From positions 310,001 through 374,000 of the forward strand of contig NZ_JACHHZ010000006.1 of the NCBI RefSeq assembly GCF_014202975.1: a stretch of DNA of 64,000 nt, in the 5' to 3' direction. Below, piece by piece: positions 43,965 to 51,318 of the stretch; within the stretch, counting starts at the first letter, position 1; every line of letters begins with the position of its first letter. The notes under the pieces are model-generated. The model did not search any database. It was not told where the DNA came from and saw nothing but the letters and a program-made list of their open reading frames with translations. Origin of the DNA: Povalibacter uvarum. GTDB taxonomy: Bacteria > Pseudomonadota > Gammaproteobacteria > Steroidobacterales > Steroidobacteraceae. Both the position numbers and the translations under genes were made by a program.

Positions 43965-43981
43965 AAATGAGAACGACTATC
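43965..43981 (+). promoter_or_regulatory. Second Fur-box-like sequence (orphan position)
   Basis: AAATGAGAACGACTATC is nearly identical to the element at 29166-29184. It lies between the ends of two convergent genes, about 22 bases from the MFS exporter stop, where no promoter is expected. It may be a relic or coincidence. Confidence 0.25.
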
Positions 43982-44002
43982 GAATGCCACGAGTGGTGAC
44001 TG

Positions 44003-45235
44003 CTAAGCGGCACTCGCCGCTTGCGCAGCGGCAGGTCGCTTCCAGAAGATGAGCAGCGCGGCGCCCGTATTGATGAGAGCAGCGAGAACAAAAGCGGCGC
44101 CGGGGAAATGCACCGGCGCTCCGGGTGCAGTGAAGTAAGCAAGCGTCTGCGACATCACGAGCGGCCCGATGACATTGGCAATGCTCGTCAGCGAGGCAAT
44201 GCCGCCCTGCAACTCGCCCTGTGCGTTCGCCGGAATCTGTCGTGACATGAGCGCATTCAGTGATGGATAAGTGATCGCCTGCAGCGCACCGACGCCCGCG
44301 AGCACGAACACCATCCATCCCTGCGGCACGAGCGCATAGCAAAGCGCCATCAGCGCAGCCGTCGACAATCCCAGCAACGCTGCGCGCTCGCCGCCGATCC
44401 GTGCCGCGAGCCTTCCAGTGAGAGTTGCCTGCGCCAACGCCATCGCGACTCCGGTCGCCACGAGCGACAGTCCGATCATGCCCGACGACCAGTCGAACCG
44501 CGCCGTCATGAAGAACGCCCACGTGCTCGGATAAACATTGTTGCCGAGCAGGAACGCCGCCGTGGCGAATGCGTAGATCATCACCGCCGGGTAGTGACGC
44601 AACAGTGCGGCAACACCCAGCGGGTTCGCACGACGCCACGAGAATGCGCGCCGTCGTTCCTGCGGCAACGACTCCGGCAGCACGAAGAATCCGAAGATCA
44701 GATTCGCCGCAGCGAGCGCTGCCGCCGCGAAGAACGGCGCACGCGGACCGAACTCACCGAGCAGGCCACCGATTCCCGGCCCGATGATGAAGCCCAGGCC
44801 AAACGCGGCACCGACCAGACCGAACGCATGCGCCCGCTTCTCCGGCGGTGTCACATCGGCGACGAACGCCGAAGCCGGCACATAGACCGCGCCAGCGATG
44901 CCTGCAATTGCGCGACCGATGAACAGCCAGAGAATCGAAGGCGCCATGCCCATCAGCGCATAGTCGATGCTGTAAGCGAACAGCGAGATCAGGATGACCG
45001 GCCGCCGCCCGAAGCGATCACTGAGATTGCCGATCACCGGGCCGAAGAAGAATTGCAGCACCGCGTAAGTGACCAGCAGCCATCCGCCGATCCGCGTCGC
45101 CGCCGCGATATCCGCGGCGCCCATGCTCATGAGCAGCTGCGGCATCACGGGCATCACGATCCCGAACCCGATCGCATCGACGAGGCGCGTAATGAAGATG
45201 AAGATCAGGGGTCGCTTGCTGGGGTCGGCAGTCAT
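44003..45235 (-). CDS. MFS drug-efflux transporter (TetA/TCR-like, DHA1)
   Basis: A 410-residue inner-membrane antiporter with 12 hydrophobic segments. The first reads PLIFIFITRLVDAIGFGIVM, followed by motif A GNLSDRFGRRPVILISLFAY between helices 2 and 3, and motif C-like GLVGAAFGLGFIIGPGIGGL in helix 5. This pattern matches TCR/Tet-type efflux proteins, but resistance to tetracycline should not be assumed; chromosomal relatives export varied compounds. ATG 45235 is preferred to GTG 45244. It is divergent from trxC with an 87-base gap and has no TetR-type regulator next to it. Confidence 0.88.
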   Translation of the reverse strand: MTADPSKRPLIFIFITRLVDAIGFGIVMPVMPQLLMSMGAADIAAATRIGGWLLVTYAVLQFFFGPVIGNLSDRFGRRPVILISLFAYSIDYALMGMAPSILWLFIGRAIAGIAGAVYVPASAFVADVTPPEKRAHAFGLVGAAFGLGFIIGPGIGGLLGEFGPRAPFFAAAALAAANLIFGFFVLPESLPQERRRAFSWRRANPLGVAALLRHYPAVMIYAFATAAFLLGNNVYPSTWAFFMTARFDWSSGMIGLSLVATGVAMALAQATLTGRLAARIGGERAALLGLSTAALMALCYALVPQGWMVFVLAGVGALQAITYPSLNALMSRQIPANAQGELQGGIASLTSIANVIGPLVMSQTLAYFTAPGAPVHFPGAAFVLAALINTGAALLIFWKRPAAAQAASAA

Positions 45236-45322
45236 CGGACGCACTCAATGGATTTCGGGACCTTGCAATGCTCAGCGCGGACCCTCATGTTCCGCCCATT
45301 GCCGCCGCACTGCGAGAAGCGA

Positions 45323-45760
45323 ATGAGCGACCCGATCCATGTCGTCTGCGGAAACTGCGATTCCGTCGTCCGCGTTCCGGCCGAGCGCGCCGAGGACGCG
45401 CCGCACTGCCCGAAATGCCGCGCGCTCCTGTTCGATCCGCATCCGCTGGAGCTCAAGACCAGCAACTTCGACAAACACCTTTCGCGCAACGATCTGCCCG
45501 TGATCGTCGATTTCTGGGCACCCTGGTGCGGTCCTTGCCGCACGATGGCGCCGCACTTCGAAGAAGCCGCGCGCAGAGCCGGGCCGAACGCGCGCTTCGC
45601 CAAAGTGAACTCCGACGAGGAACCTTCGCTGTCAGGACGCTTCGGCATTCGCGGCATCCCGACGCTCATCGTTTTCCGCGGCGGCAAGGAAATCGCCAGG
45701 CAATCCGGCGCGATGGATCTTGGCACGTTGCAGCGCTGGCTGGTGTCGGCACTGAGCTAG
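45323..45760 (+). CDS. trxC: Thioredoxin 2 (TrxC)
   Basis: A cytosolic 145-residue disulfide reductase. It has an N-terminal zinc ribbon with two CxxC pairs (CGNCDSVVRV and CPKCRALLF), then the thioredoxin domain with active site WAPWCGPCRTMAP and the cis-Pro loop GIRGIPTLIVFRGGKEIARQ SGA. This combination defines TrxC rather than TrxA. The start ATG 45323 fits the usual MSDPxHVVCxxC opening; the long upstream frame is a shadow of the divergent MFS gene. A REP-like repeat starts 4 bases after the stop and separates it from the convergent DUF3089 gene. Confidence 0.96.
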   Translation: MSDPIHVVCGNCDSVVRVPAERAEDAPHCPKCRALLFDPHPLELKTSNFDKHLSRNDLPVIVDFWAPWCGPCRTMAPHFEEAARRAGPNARFAKVNSDEEPSLSGRFGIRGIPTLIVFRGGKEIARQSGAMDLGTLQRWLVSALS

Positions 45761-45763
45761 GTC

Positions 45764-45823
45764 TTGTCATTCCCGCGCACGCGGGGATCCATCCGGATCG
45801 ACTCCCGCATTCGCGGGAGTGAC
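45764..45823. repeat. REP-like palindrome cluster, copy 4 (overlaps a coding end)
   Basis: Two hairpin units (TCATTCCCGCGCACGCGGGGATC and ACTCCCGCATTCGCGGGAGTGAC) lie between trxC and the DUF3089 gene. The minus-strand DUF3089 reading frame continues through the whole element and stops at its far edge (45767). Confidence 0.85.
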
Positions 45824-46930
45824 GGAGTGCGCCGCCATGAACGCCTCCACTCTCGCCTGCGCGTTCCGCCGGATGTTCATATGGAACAGACTGAAGTCGT
45901 AGATGTGATAGTTGTCGCGTCCCATCGGTCTCGCGCCGAAGCGATCCGAGCGGATCTCGGTCACGACCAGGTTGCCGTTCACGCATCGAGCATCCGCCGC
46001 GCCGACCTCGACCCGCGGCTTGAACGTCGCATCCTCGGCAACTCCTGATCTCGTCTCGAAGCGCTGATTGAACGTCACGGCGCCGAGATTCAACGCAAAG
46101 TCCGCGCGTTCCCCGTCGGCCTTCCACGTCAGCGGATTCACGCAGATGTTGCGGGAGGTGTCCTGGAACTCGCGAACGTCCGGGCCAACGGTGTTCCAGG
46201 TGACGAGACACCTCGTCTGGGTTTCGCTCGCACAGACCGGGATATCCGGAACATCTTTGGCATACGCTTCCTGATCGAACGCGAATCCCACGGGATAGAC
46301 GGCGACCAGCCGCTCGATGAGCGGCGTGCCGGTCACCCGGCGGACCAGCAGCTTGCGGATATGAGTCGATCCCTGGCTGTGTCCCGCGATGATGAAGGGG
46401 CGACCGCCGTTCATGTCACGGATGAAATGATCGAAGGCGCGTTCGACGTCTTCGTACGCCAGCCCGAGCGCCGCTGGACCGTCCTGGCCCTGATCCAGAA
46501 ACGAGTAGACCGTGGCCTGTCGATAGCGAGGCGCGAACACACGGCAACAGCCGTTGAAGACCGACGCCTGGTTCTTCAGCACGAACTCGTCGGTGAGCTG
46601 GTTGGTCGCCGCATCGTCGAGCCGCTGGTTCCAGTGATCCGGACGGTAGTACGTCGTCGGGTGCACGAAGAACACGTCGACCGGTGCAGTCGCCTGCACG
46701 TCAGTCGCACCGGCCAGAACGACGTCCGCCGCGTCCGCCCGATCGGGCAGTGCCGCCCAGGCATCCGGCCGCGAGTAATCGGGGGCTGCGGCTTGCTCGT
46801 CCTGCGCAAACGAGTGCTCGGGTTTCATGCGGTTGAACGCCAGCATCATCGCGATCAGGTCGCGATTGAGGTAGCCGACGATGCCGATCACGGCAACCAG
46901 GAGGGCGAATCCCCAGGCCAGCTTTTTCAT
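45767..46930 (-). CDS. DUF3089 alpha/beta-hydrolase-like exported protein with repeat-derived C-terminus
   Basis: A 387-residue protein with an N-terminal membrane anchor (KLAWGFALLVAVIGIVGYL) and a DUF3089 hydrolase-like domain: VDVFFVHPTTYYRPDHWNQR, YEDVERAFDHFIRDMNGGRPF, nucleophile elbow IIAGHSQGST, and a late HIYDFSLFHMNIRRNA where the catalytic His could lie. The substrate is unknown. The last 20 residues or so (SVTPANAGVDPDGSPRARE) are encoded by the REP-like element, so an ancestral stop was probably near AAHS. It is divergent from the beta-lactamase-like lipoprotein gene. Confidence 0.85.
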   Translation of the reverse strand: MKKLAWGFALLVAVIGIVGYLNRDLIAMMLAFNRMKPEHSFAQDEQAAAPDYSRPDAWAALPDRADAADVVLAGATDVQATAPVDVFFVHPTTYYRPDHWNQRLDDAATNQLTDEFVLKNQASVFNGCCRVFAPRYRQATVYSFLDQGQDGPAALGLAYEDVERAFDHFIRDMNGGRPFIIAGHSQGSTHIRKLLVRRVTGTPLIERLVAVYPVGFAFDQEAYAKDVPDIPVCASETQTRCLVTWNTVGPDVREFQDTSRNICVNPLTWKADGERADFALNLGAVTFNQRFETRSGVAEDATFKPRVEVGAADARCVNGNLVVTEIRSDRFGARPMGRDNYHIYDFSLFHMNIRRNAQARVEAFMAAHSVTPANAGVDPDGSPRARE

Positions 46931-47055
46931 TCTTGTACCCTACGCGGTTCGAGGCTGCGGGGATTGTACAAAACCGAACCCGGATCCGAGGACTTGGCAT
47001 CCTCTCCGGCCCACCTGCATGATGGACGCTCACTCACACGAGCCGGAGCAGAATC

Positions 47056-48363
47056 ATGCATCGATGGGGTCTGGTTGCCTTTGCCGCGTCGGGAACCTTC
47101 CTGCTTTCCGCCTGTGTTTCGACGCAACCGACCGCTGCATCTGCGACAACCCGCGGGGCAACCGCAGCCCTTCCAGCCCTCTCGGCCGATCGCCTGGCAC
47201 GGATCGATGCCCTGATCCAGCAGTACGTGGACAATGGCCAGATCGCCGGTGCCGTCGCACTGGTCCTGCGGGACGGTTCGCCTGCCTACGAAAGCGCAGT
47301 GGGATGGAGCGACAAGGAATCCCAGCGCCGCATCGAAAAGAACACGCTGTTCCGCATTGCCTCGCAGTCGAAGGCCATCACCAGCGCGGCGGCGCTGGTC
47401 CTGATGGAGGAAGGCAAGCTCACGCTCAACGATCCCGTCGGCCGCTATATCCCCGAATTCAACCAGACCACGGTCGCGGTGAAGGACGAGAAAGGCGCGG
47501 TCACGATCGTGCCGGCGAAGCGCGCGATCACGATCCGCGACCTTCTCACCCACACCTCGGGCATGTCGTACGGCCGCGAGCCCTACATCGCCGATCAGTA
47601 TCAGGCCAAGGGCCTCGGACCCGCCGCTGGCAACGGCTGGTACACGGCCGACAAGGACGAACCGATCTGCGACACCATGGGCCGGCTCGGCACCTTGCCC
47701 TTCATTTCGCAGCCCGGCGAAGCCTGGGTCTACGGCTACAACACGGACGTTCTCGGCTGTGTCGTCGAACGCGCCGCCGGCGCATCGCTCGACGAAGTGG
47801 TCCGCTCACGCATCACCGGCCCGCTCGGCATGAACGACACGTTCTTCTTTGTCCCGAAGAACCAGGCGGATCGACTCGCGACACTCTATGGCTCGGGGCC
47901 CGATCTGCGCATCGTGCGCGCGCCCGAAGGCCCGAGCGGCCAGGGTCACTACGTCGAAGGCCCTCGCCGCAATTTCTCCGGCGGCGCGGGCCTGGTCTCC
48001 ACGGCTCGCGACTACGGTCGTTTCCTCGAAATGATCCGTAACGATGGCATCCTTGACGGCACTCGCATCCTCTCACCGCGCACCGTCGCGCTCATGCGCA
48101 CGAACCAGATCGGCAAGCTCTATCGCACCGAGGGAATGGGCTTCGGCCTCGCCTTCGACGCCGTAAATCAATACGGCTCGAGCGGCCTCGCTGCTCCGGA
48201 GAACTTCGGCTGGGGCGGTGCGTACGGCTCGCTCTACCGCGTCGATCCGCAGGCCCATATGACGATCGTGCTGATGATCCAGCTCATGCCGAACCAGAGC
48301 GATTTCCGGGACAAGTTCCTGAACATGGTTTATGCGTCGATCATGGAGCCGGTGGACCCCTGA
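47056..48363 (+). CDS. Class C beta-lactamase-like serine hydrolase, lipoprotein
   Basis: A 435-residue lipoprotein (lipobox LLSAC, Cys20) of the serine beta-lactamase/D-Ala-D-Ala carboxypeptidase/esterase family. The catalytic SxxK is Ser103-Gln-Ser-Lys106 within LFRIASQSKAITSAA. The Tyr motif lies in WVYGYNTDVLG, and a late GWGGAYGSLYRVDP takes the place of the K-T-G/H-x-G strand. Relatives include EstB-type esterases and peptidases, so antibiotic hydrolysis should not be inferred. It is divergent from the DUF3089 gene. A long inverted repeat follows 13 bases after the stop. Confidence 0.92.
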   Translation: MHRWGLVAFAASGTFLLSACVSTQPTAASATTRGATAALPALSADRLARIDALIQQYVDNGQIAGAVALVLRDGSPAYESAVGWSDKESQRRIEKNTLFRIASQSKAITSAAALVLMEEGKLTLNDPVGRYIPEFNQTTVAVKDEKGAVTIVPAKRAITIRDLLTHTSGMSYGREPYIADQYQAKGLGPAAGNGWYTADKDEPICDTMGRLGTLPFISQPGEAWVYGYNTDVLGCVVERAAGASLDEVVRSRITGPLGMNDTFFFVPKNQADRLATLYGSGPDLRIVRAPEGPSGQGHYVEGPRRNFSGGAGLVSTARDYGRFLEMIRNDGILDGTRILSPRTVALMRTNQIGKLYRTEGMGFGLAFDAVNQYGSSGLAAPENFGWGGAYGSLYRVDPQAHMTIVLMIQLMPNQSDFRDKFLNMVYASIMEPVDP

Positions 48364-48375
48364 GAAGAGCGGCAT

Positions 48376-48457
48376 TTCACACGCAGTTCACGGAGAGCAC
48401 GGAGGCAGAATGGATTTTTTTATCGTGCCCGTCCGGTCTGCGTGAACTCCGTGTGAA
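48376..48457. repeat. Long inverted repeat between convergent genes
   Basis: Arms of 20 bases, TTCACACGCAGTTCACGGAG (48376-48395) and its near-complement at 48438-48457, match at 18 of 20 positions. The 42-base centre contains a run of eight T at 48414-48421. It lies between the ends of the lipoprotein and GNAT genes and may end both transcripts. Confidence 0.75.
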
Positions 48458-48468
48458 CTCTTGAACTC

Positions 48469-48936
48469 TTAGCTTCCCAGCTTCTTCGTCAGCCTCACCG
48501 CATCCTCGATGCCGCTGTAGTACCCCGTGACGCGTCCTATCTCGCGGTAGCCCAGCGCCGCATAGAAGCGGAGTGCGGATTGATTGCTGGCGCGCACTTC
48601 GAGATTCACACGGAACAGGCCCGCGACGATCGCGCTCTCTTCGACCCACGCGATGAGCTGCTTGCCGATCCCGCTGCGCTTGCGGTCCTCGGCGACGCCG
48701 ATGAGCGTGAGATGCACCGATTCGGTGTCGAACTGGGCCATCGCGAATCCGACCAGCCCGGAGCCTTCCTTCGCCGTGACGACGAGGTTCTCGCGCTCCT
48801 TCATGTGAGCCGCGACACGGCGGGGGGTCCAGCGCCACGGCAATCCCGGTTCGATCAACGTGCGCGACATCGTCGCGATGGCTGGGGCATCACCGATCTT
48901 CGCGGGGCCGAGAGCAACTGGCATGCGACAAAGCAT
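48469..48936 (-). CDS. GNAT-family N-acetyltransferase
   Basis: A 155-residue cytosolic acetyltransferase. The acetyl-CoA pyrophosphate loop is in LTLIGVAEDRKRSGIGKQLI (motif A: R-x-x-G-I-G-K), preceded by strand LVGFAMAQFDTES and followed by NLEVRASNQSALRFYAALGY (motif B), as in RimI-like enzymes. The acceptor is unknown. It faces away from the FadR-type regulator gene. A palindrome at 48979-48995, 43 bases upstream of its start, may control it as well as the tannase operon. Confidence 0.92.
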   Translation of the reverse strand: MLCRMPVALGPAKIGDAPAIATMSRTLIEPGLPWRWTPRRVAAHMKERENLVVTAKEGSGLVGFAMAQFDTESVHLTLIGVAEDRKRSGIGKQLIAWVEESAIVAGLFRVNLEVRASNQSALRFYAALGYREIGRVTGYYSGIEDAVRLTKKLGS

Positions 48937-48978
48937 AACGCTGTCGCGCTGCAGCCCTTGCGCAGCGCAAGCGGCCGT

Positions 48979-48995
48979 AACCTATCCAATAGGTT
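48979..48995. promoter_or_regulatory. Palindromic operator O1 (FadR/GntR-type)
   Basis: AACCTAT-CCA-ATAGGTT is a perfect 7-bp inverted repeat with a 3-base centre, 157 bases upstream of the regulator ATG. It shares the plan AACCTRT-N3-AYAGGTY with O2 at 49076-49092. The short centre and overall size fit FadR-family GntR dimers. Confidence 0.65.
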
Positions 48996-49075
48996 GAAGA
49001 TGATGCGGTGCGGGTGGCGTTCCGCCTACTAGCCCCAGCATGACGGTCTGGCCGCTAGCCGGCGTATTCCTATCC

Positions 49076-49092
49076 AACCTGTTTGACAGGTC
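49076..49092. promoter_or_regulatory. Palindromic operator O2 (FadR/GntR-type)
   Basis: AACCTGT-TTG-ACAGGTC matches O1 in plan with one mismatch in the arms. Centres of O1 and O2 are 97 bases apart. O2 lies 43 bases before the regulator ATG, over or just after the likely promoter, which suggests autorepression with possible looping to O1. Confidence 0.65.
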
Positions 49093-49135
49093 AACGCGCT
49101 CGCTGCTAGATTCCCGCCCGCACTCAGGGGACCCC

Positions 49136-49897
49136 ATGACCAAGCTCCAGTCGGTACCGAATCTCCAGCGGCCTACCCTCTCCTCCCAGGTGGCGCGGCA
49201 TCTGTTGGACTTCATTTCACGCGAAGGCCTGCGACCGGGCGACACCGTACCGAGCGAGGTGCAGATCTGCCGCGAGCTCCAGGTCAGCCGCGGCAGCGTG
49301 CGTGAGGCCTATCGGACCCTCGCCGCCCTCGGCATTCTCGAAATCGAAAGCGGTCGCCGGCCGCGCCTGCAGCAGATGAGCGCCTACGTGCTCGCGCAGG
49401 TATTCGGATACGCCCTGAACACGGCCCAGGTGAATCCCTCGCATGTGCTCGAGACCCGTCGGGCCATCGAAGTCCAGGGCGCGCAGCTTGCGGCCCGCCA
49501 CGTTTCGGACGCTCAGAAGAAGCTCCTCAACGAACTCGTGATGCAGATGCGCTCCGCGCTCGGCGTCCGCGACCACGCCCGACGCATGGCGGCCGACATG
49601 GCGATCCACACGACGCTCGCCGAAGCGAGCCTGAACCCGCTGAATCCGCTGCTCCTGAATGCGCTGCGCGCACCGCTCGAACAGCTGATGAGCATCGACC
49701 TGGGCAGTCGCCGCAGCGAGAAAGAGCTCCTGCGCATCGTCGACGCTCACGAAGCCATCGTCGAGCGCGTGTGCGCAGGCGACGCCGTCGGGGCCGGCGG
49801 CGCGATGTCCCTGCATTTCGACTTGTCGGTCGCTTCGATGCCGAACATCGATTCCGGCGCGAAAGCACCCGCCATCGCGGCCGAGGATGCGACATGA
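49136..49897 (+). CDS. FadR/GntR-family regulator of the tannase operon
   Basis: A 253-residue DNA-binding regulator. The winged helix (about 15-80) reads SQVARHLLDFISREGLRPGD, PSEVQICRELQVSRGSVREA and YRTLAALGILEIESGRRPRL, the FadR-subfamily form. The C-terminal all-helical FCD domain (about 95-240) contains the potential metal ligands of TRRAIEVQGAQLAARHV, AADMAIHTTLAEAS and DAHEAIVERVCAGDAVGA. The ATG at 49136 has AGGGG 5 bases upstream; the longer frame to 49040 runs through operator O2 and is rejected. It overlaps the FAD-oxidase gene by ATGA, so it heads the operon it most likely controls in response to a carboxylate inducer. Confidence 0.93.
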   Translation: MTKLQSVPNLQRPTLSSQVARHLLDFISREGLRPGDTVPSEVQICRELQVSRGSVREAYRTLAALGILEIESGRRPRLQQMSAYVLAQVFGYALNTAQVNPSHVLETRRAIEVQGAQLAARHVSDAQKKLLNELVMQMRSALGVRDHARRMAADMAIHTTLAEASLNPLNPLLLNALRAPLEQLMSIDLGSRRSEKELLRIVDAHEAIVERVCAGDAVGAGGAMSLHFDLSVASMPNIDSGAKAPAIAAEDAT

Positions 49898-51297
49898 ACG
49901 CGGCTGCGGGCGATCGTCACGCACTCACCCAGCGCGCGATCGAATCGCTCGGCAACCGCTTCGGCCAGCGCCTCAGCACCGGTGCGGCCATCCGCGAACA
50001 ACACGGTCGTGGCGAAGCATTCGCGACCGGCTTCCCGCCCGACGCGGTGATCTGGCCCGAAAATACGGGCGAAGTCAGCGAGGTACTGCGGACCTGCCAT
50101 GAGTTGCGCATCCCAGTCATCGCCTACGGCGCGGGTACGTCGCTCGAAGGACATGTGAGCGCGCCGAATGGCGGCATCTGCCTCGACATGTCGCGAATGA
50201 ACCAGGTTGTCGAGGTTCACGCCGAGGATGCGGACTGCGTCGTTCAGCCGGGCGTGACTCGCGAAGCGCTCAACAGCTATCTGCGTGATACCGGACTCTT
50301 CTTCCCAGTCGATCCCGGTGCGAACGCGACACTCGGTGGAATGATCTCCACCCGTGCCTCCGGAACGACGACCGTTCGCTACGGCACGATTGCGCACAAC
50401 GTGCTCGCGCTTGAAGTCGTCCTCGCCAACGGCGAAGTGATCCGATGCGGCAGCCGCGCACGAAAGTCCTCAGCGGGCTACGACCTCGTACGCCTCTTCA
50501 CGGGCGCTGAAGGCACGCTCGGAATCATCACCGAAGCGACGCTCCGGCTTCACGGCCAGCCCGAAGCAGTAGGCAGCGGCGTCTGCTCGTTTCCGCAGTT
50601 GCGCGACGCAGTAGAGACGGTCATCGAGCTGATCCAGTCCGGCGCACCGCTCGCCCGCATCGAATTTCTCGACGACGTACAGGTACGCGCCTGCAATGCG
50701 CACTCGAAACTGTCGCTGCCCGAGATGCCGACGCTCTTCATTGAGTTTCACGGCACGCAGGCAAGCGTCGCGGAGCAATTCGAGCGTGCGGAGGAGGTCG
50801 CCCGTGCTCATGGCGCAACCGGTCTCGACTGGGCCTGCGATGAAGCACGCCGCGCGAAACTCTGGCGTGCGCGGCATCACGCCTACTTCGCAGCGCTCGC
50901 GATGCGTCCTGGATGCGAATGCGTCGTCGCCGATGTCTGCGTGCCGATCTCCGGCCTTGCCGAATGCGTCGCTGCGACGCGCGCCGATATCGATCGTGCT
51001 TCGCTGATCGCACCGATCGTCGGTCATGTCGGCGACGGCAACTTCCATGTGCTGTTCCTGCTTGCGCCCGACGATGCCGCCGAGCACGCGCGCATGGAAA
51101 AGGTTTACGACTCCATGATCGCGCATGCCCATCGCGTCGGCGGCACCTGCACCGGCGAGCACGGAATCGGTCTCGGCAAGCGCGACAAGCTCGTGGCGGA
51201 GTTTGGGGAACCCGTCGTCGCTCTCATGCGACGGCTCAAGGAGGCCTGGGATCCTCATGACATCCTGAATCCGGGGAAAGTGTTCCGCAGTTCTTAA
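49894..51297 (+). CDS. FAD-linked 2-hydroxyacid dehydrogenase (GlcD/D-lactate dehydrogenase-like)
   Basis: A 467-residue flavoprotein of the FAD-linked oxidase C-terminal family that oxidises D-2-hydroxyacids and passes electrons to the respiratory chain. The FAD-binding PCMH domain has PPDAVIWPENTGEVSEVLRT, IPVIAYGAGTSLEGHVSAPN and VDPGANATLGGMISTRASGT. The C-terminal domain has IVGHVGDGNFHVLFLL and ends with GGTCTGEHGIGLGKRDKL, the active-site motif. No Fe-S motif or signal peptide is seen. It overlaps the regulator gene and lies 21 bases before the TonB receptor gene. Here the substrate may be a hydroxyacid released from an ester by the tannase-like enzyme. Confidence 0.93.
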   Translation: MNAAAGDRHALTQRAIESLGNRFGQRLSTGAAIREQHGRGEAFATGFPPDAVIWPENTGEVSEVLRTCHELRIPVIAYGAGTSLEGHVSAPNGGICLDMSRMNQVVEVHAEDADCVVQPGVTREALNSYLRDTGLFFPVDPGANATLGGMISTRASGTTTVRYGTIAHNVLALEVVLANGEVIRCGSRARKSSAGYDLVRLFTGAEGTLGIITEATLRLHGQPEAVGSGVCSFPQLRDAVETVIELIQSGAPLARIEFLDDVQVRACNAHSKLSLPEMPTLFIEFHGTQASVAEQFERAEEVARAHGATGLDWACDEARRAKLWRARHHAYFAALAMRPGCECVVADVCVPISGLAECVAATRADIDRASLIAPIVGHVGDGNFHVLFLLAPDDAAEHARMEKVYDSMIAHAHRVGGTCTGEHGIGLGKRDKLVAEFGEPVVALMRRLKEAWDPHDILNPGKVFRSS

Positions 51298-51318
51298 AGT
51301 CAGTTTTCGGGGGAAACG

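Noticed and set aside
44003-45235. Tetracycline-resistance determinant
   Set aside because: Only general TCR/DHA1 motifs are seen. There is no TetR gene and no mobile element, so a resistance claim is not supported.
44594-45322. Plus-strand extension giving a 388-residue thioredoxin protein
   Set aside because: The first 243 codons are antisense to the MFS exporter and Arg/His/Gln-rich. The zinc ribbon plus thioredoxin domain is complete from 45323.
47056-48363. AmpC beta-lactamase
   Set aside because: It has the family fold and SxxK, but it is a lipoprotein with a divergent Tyr motif and no KTG. An esterase or peptidase is equally likely.
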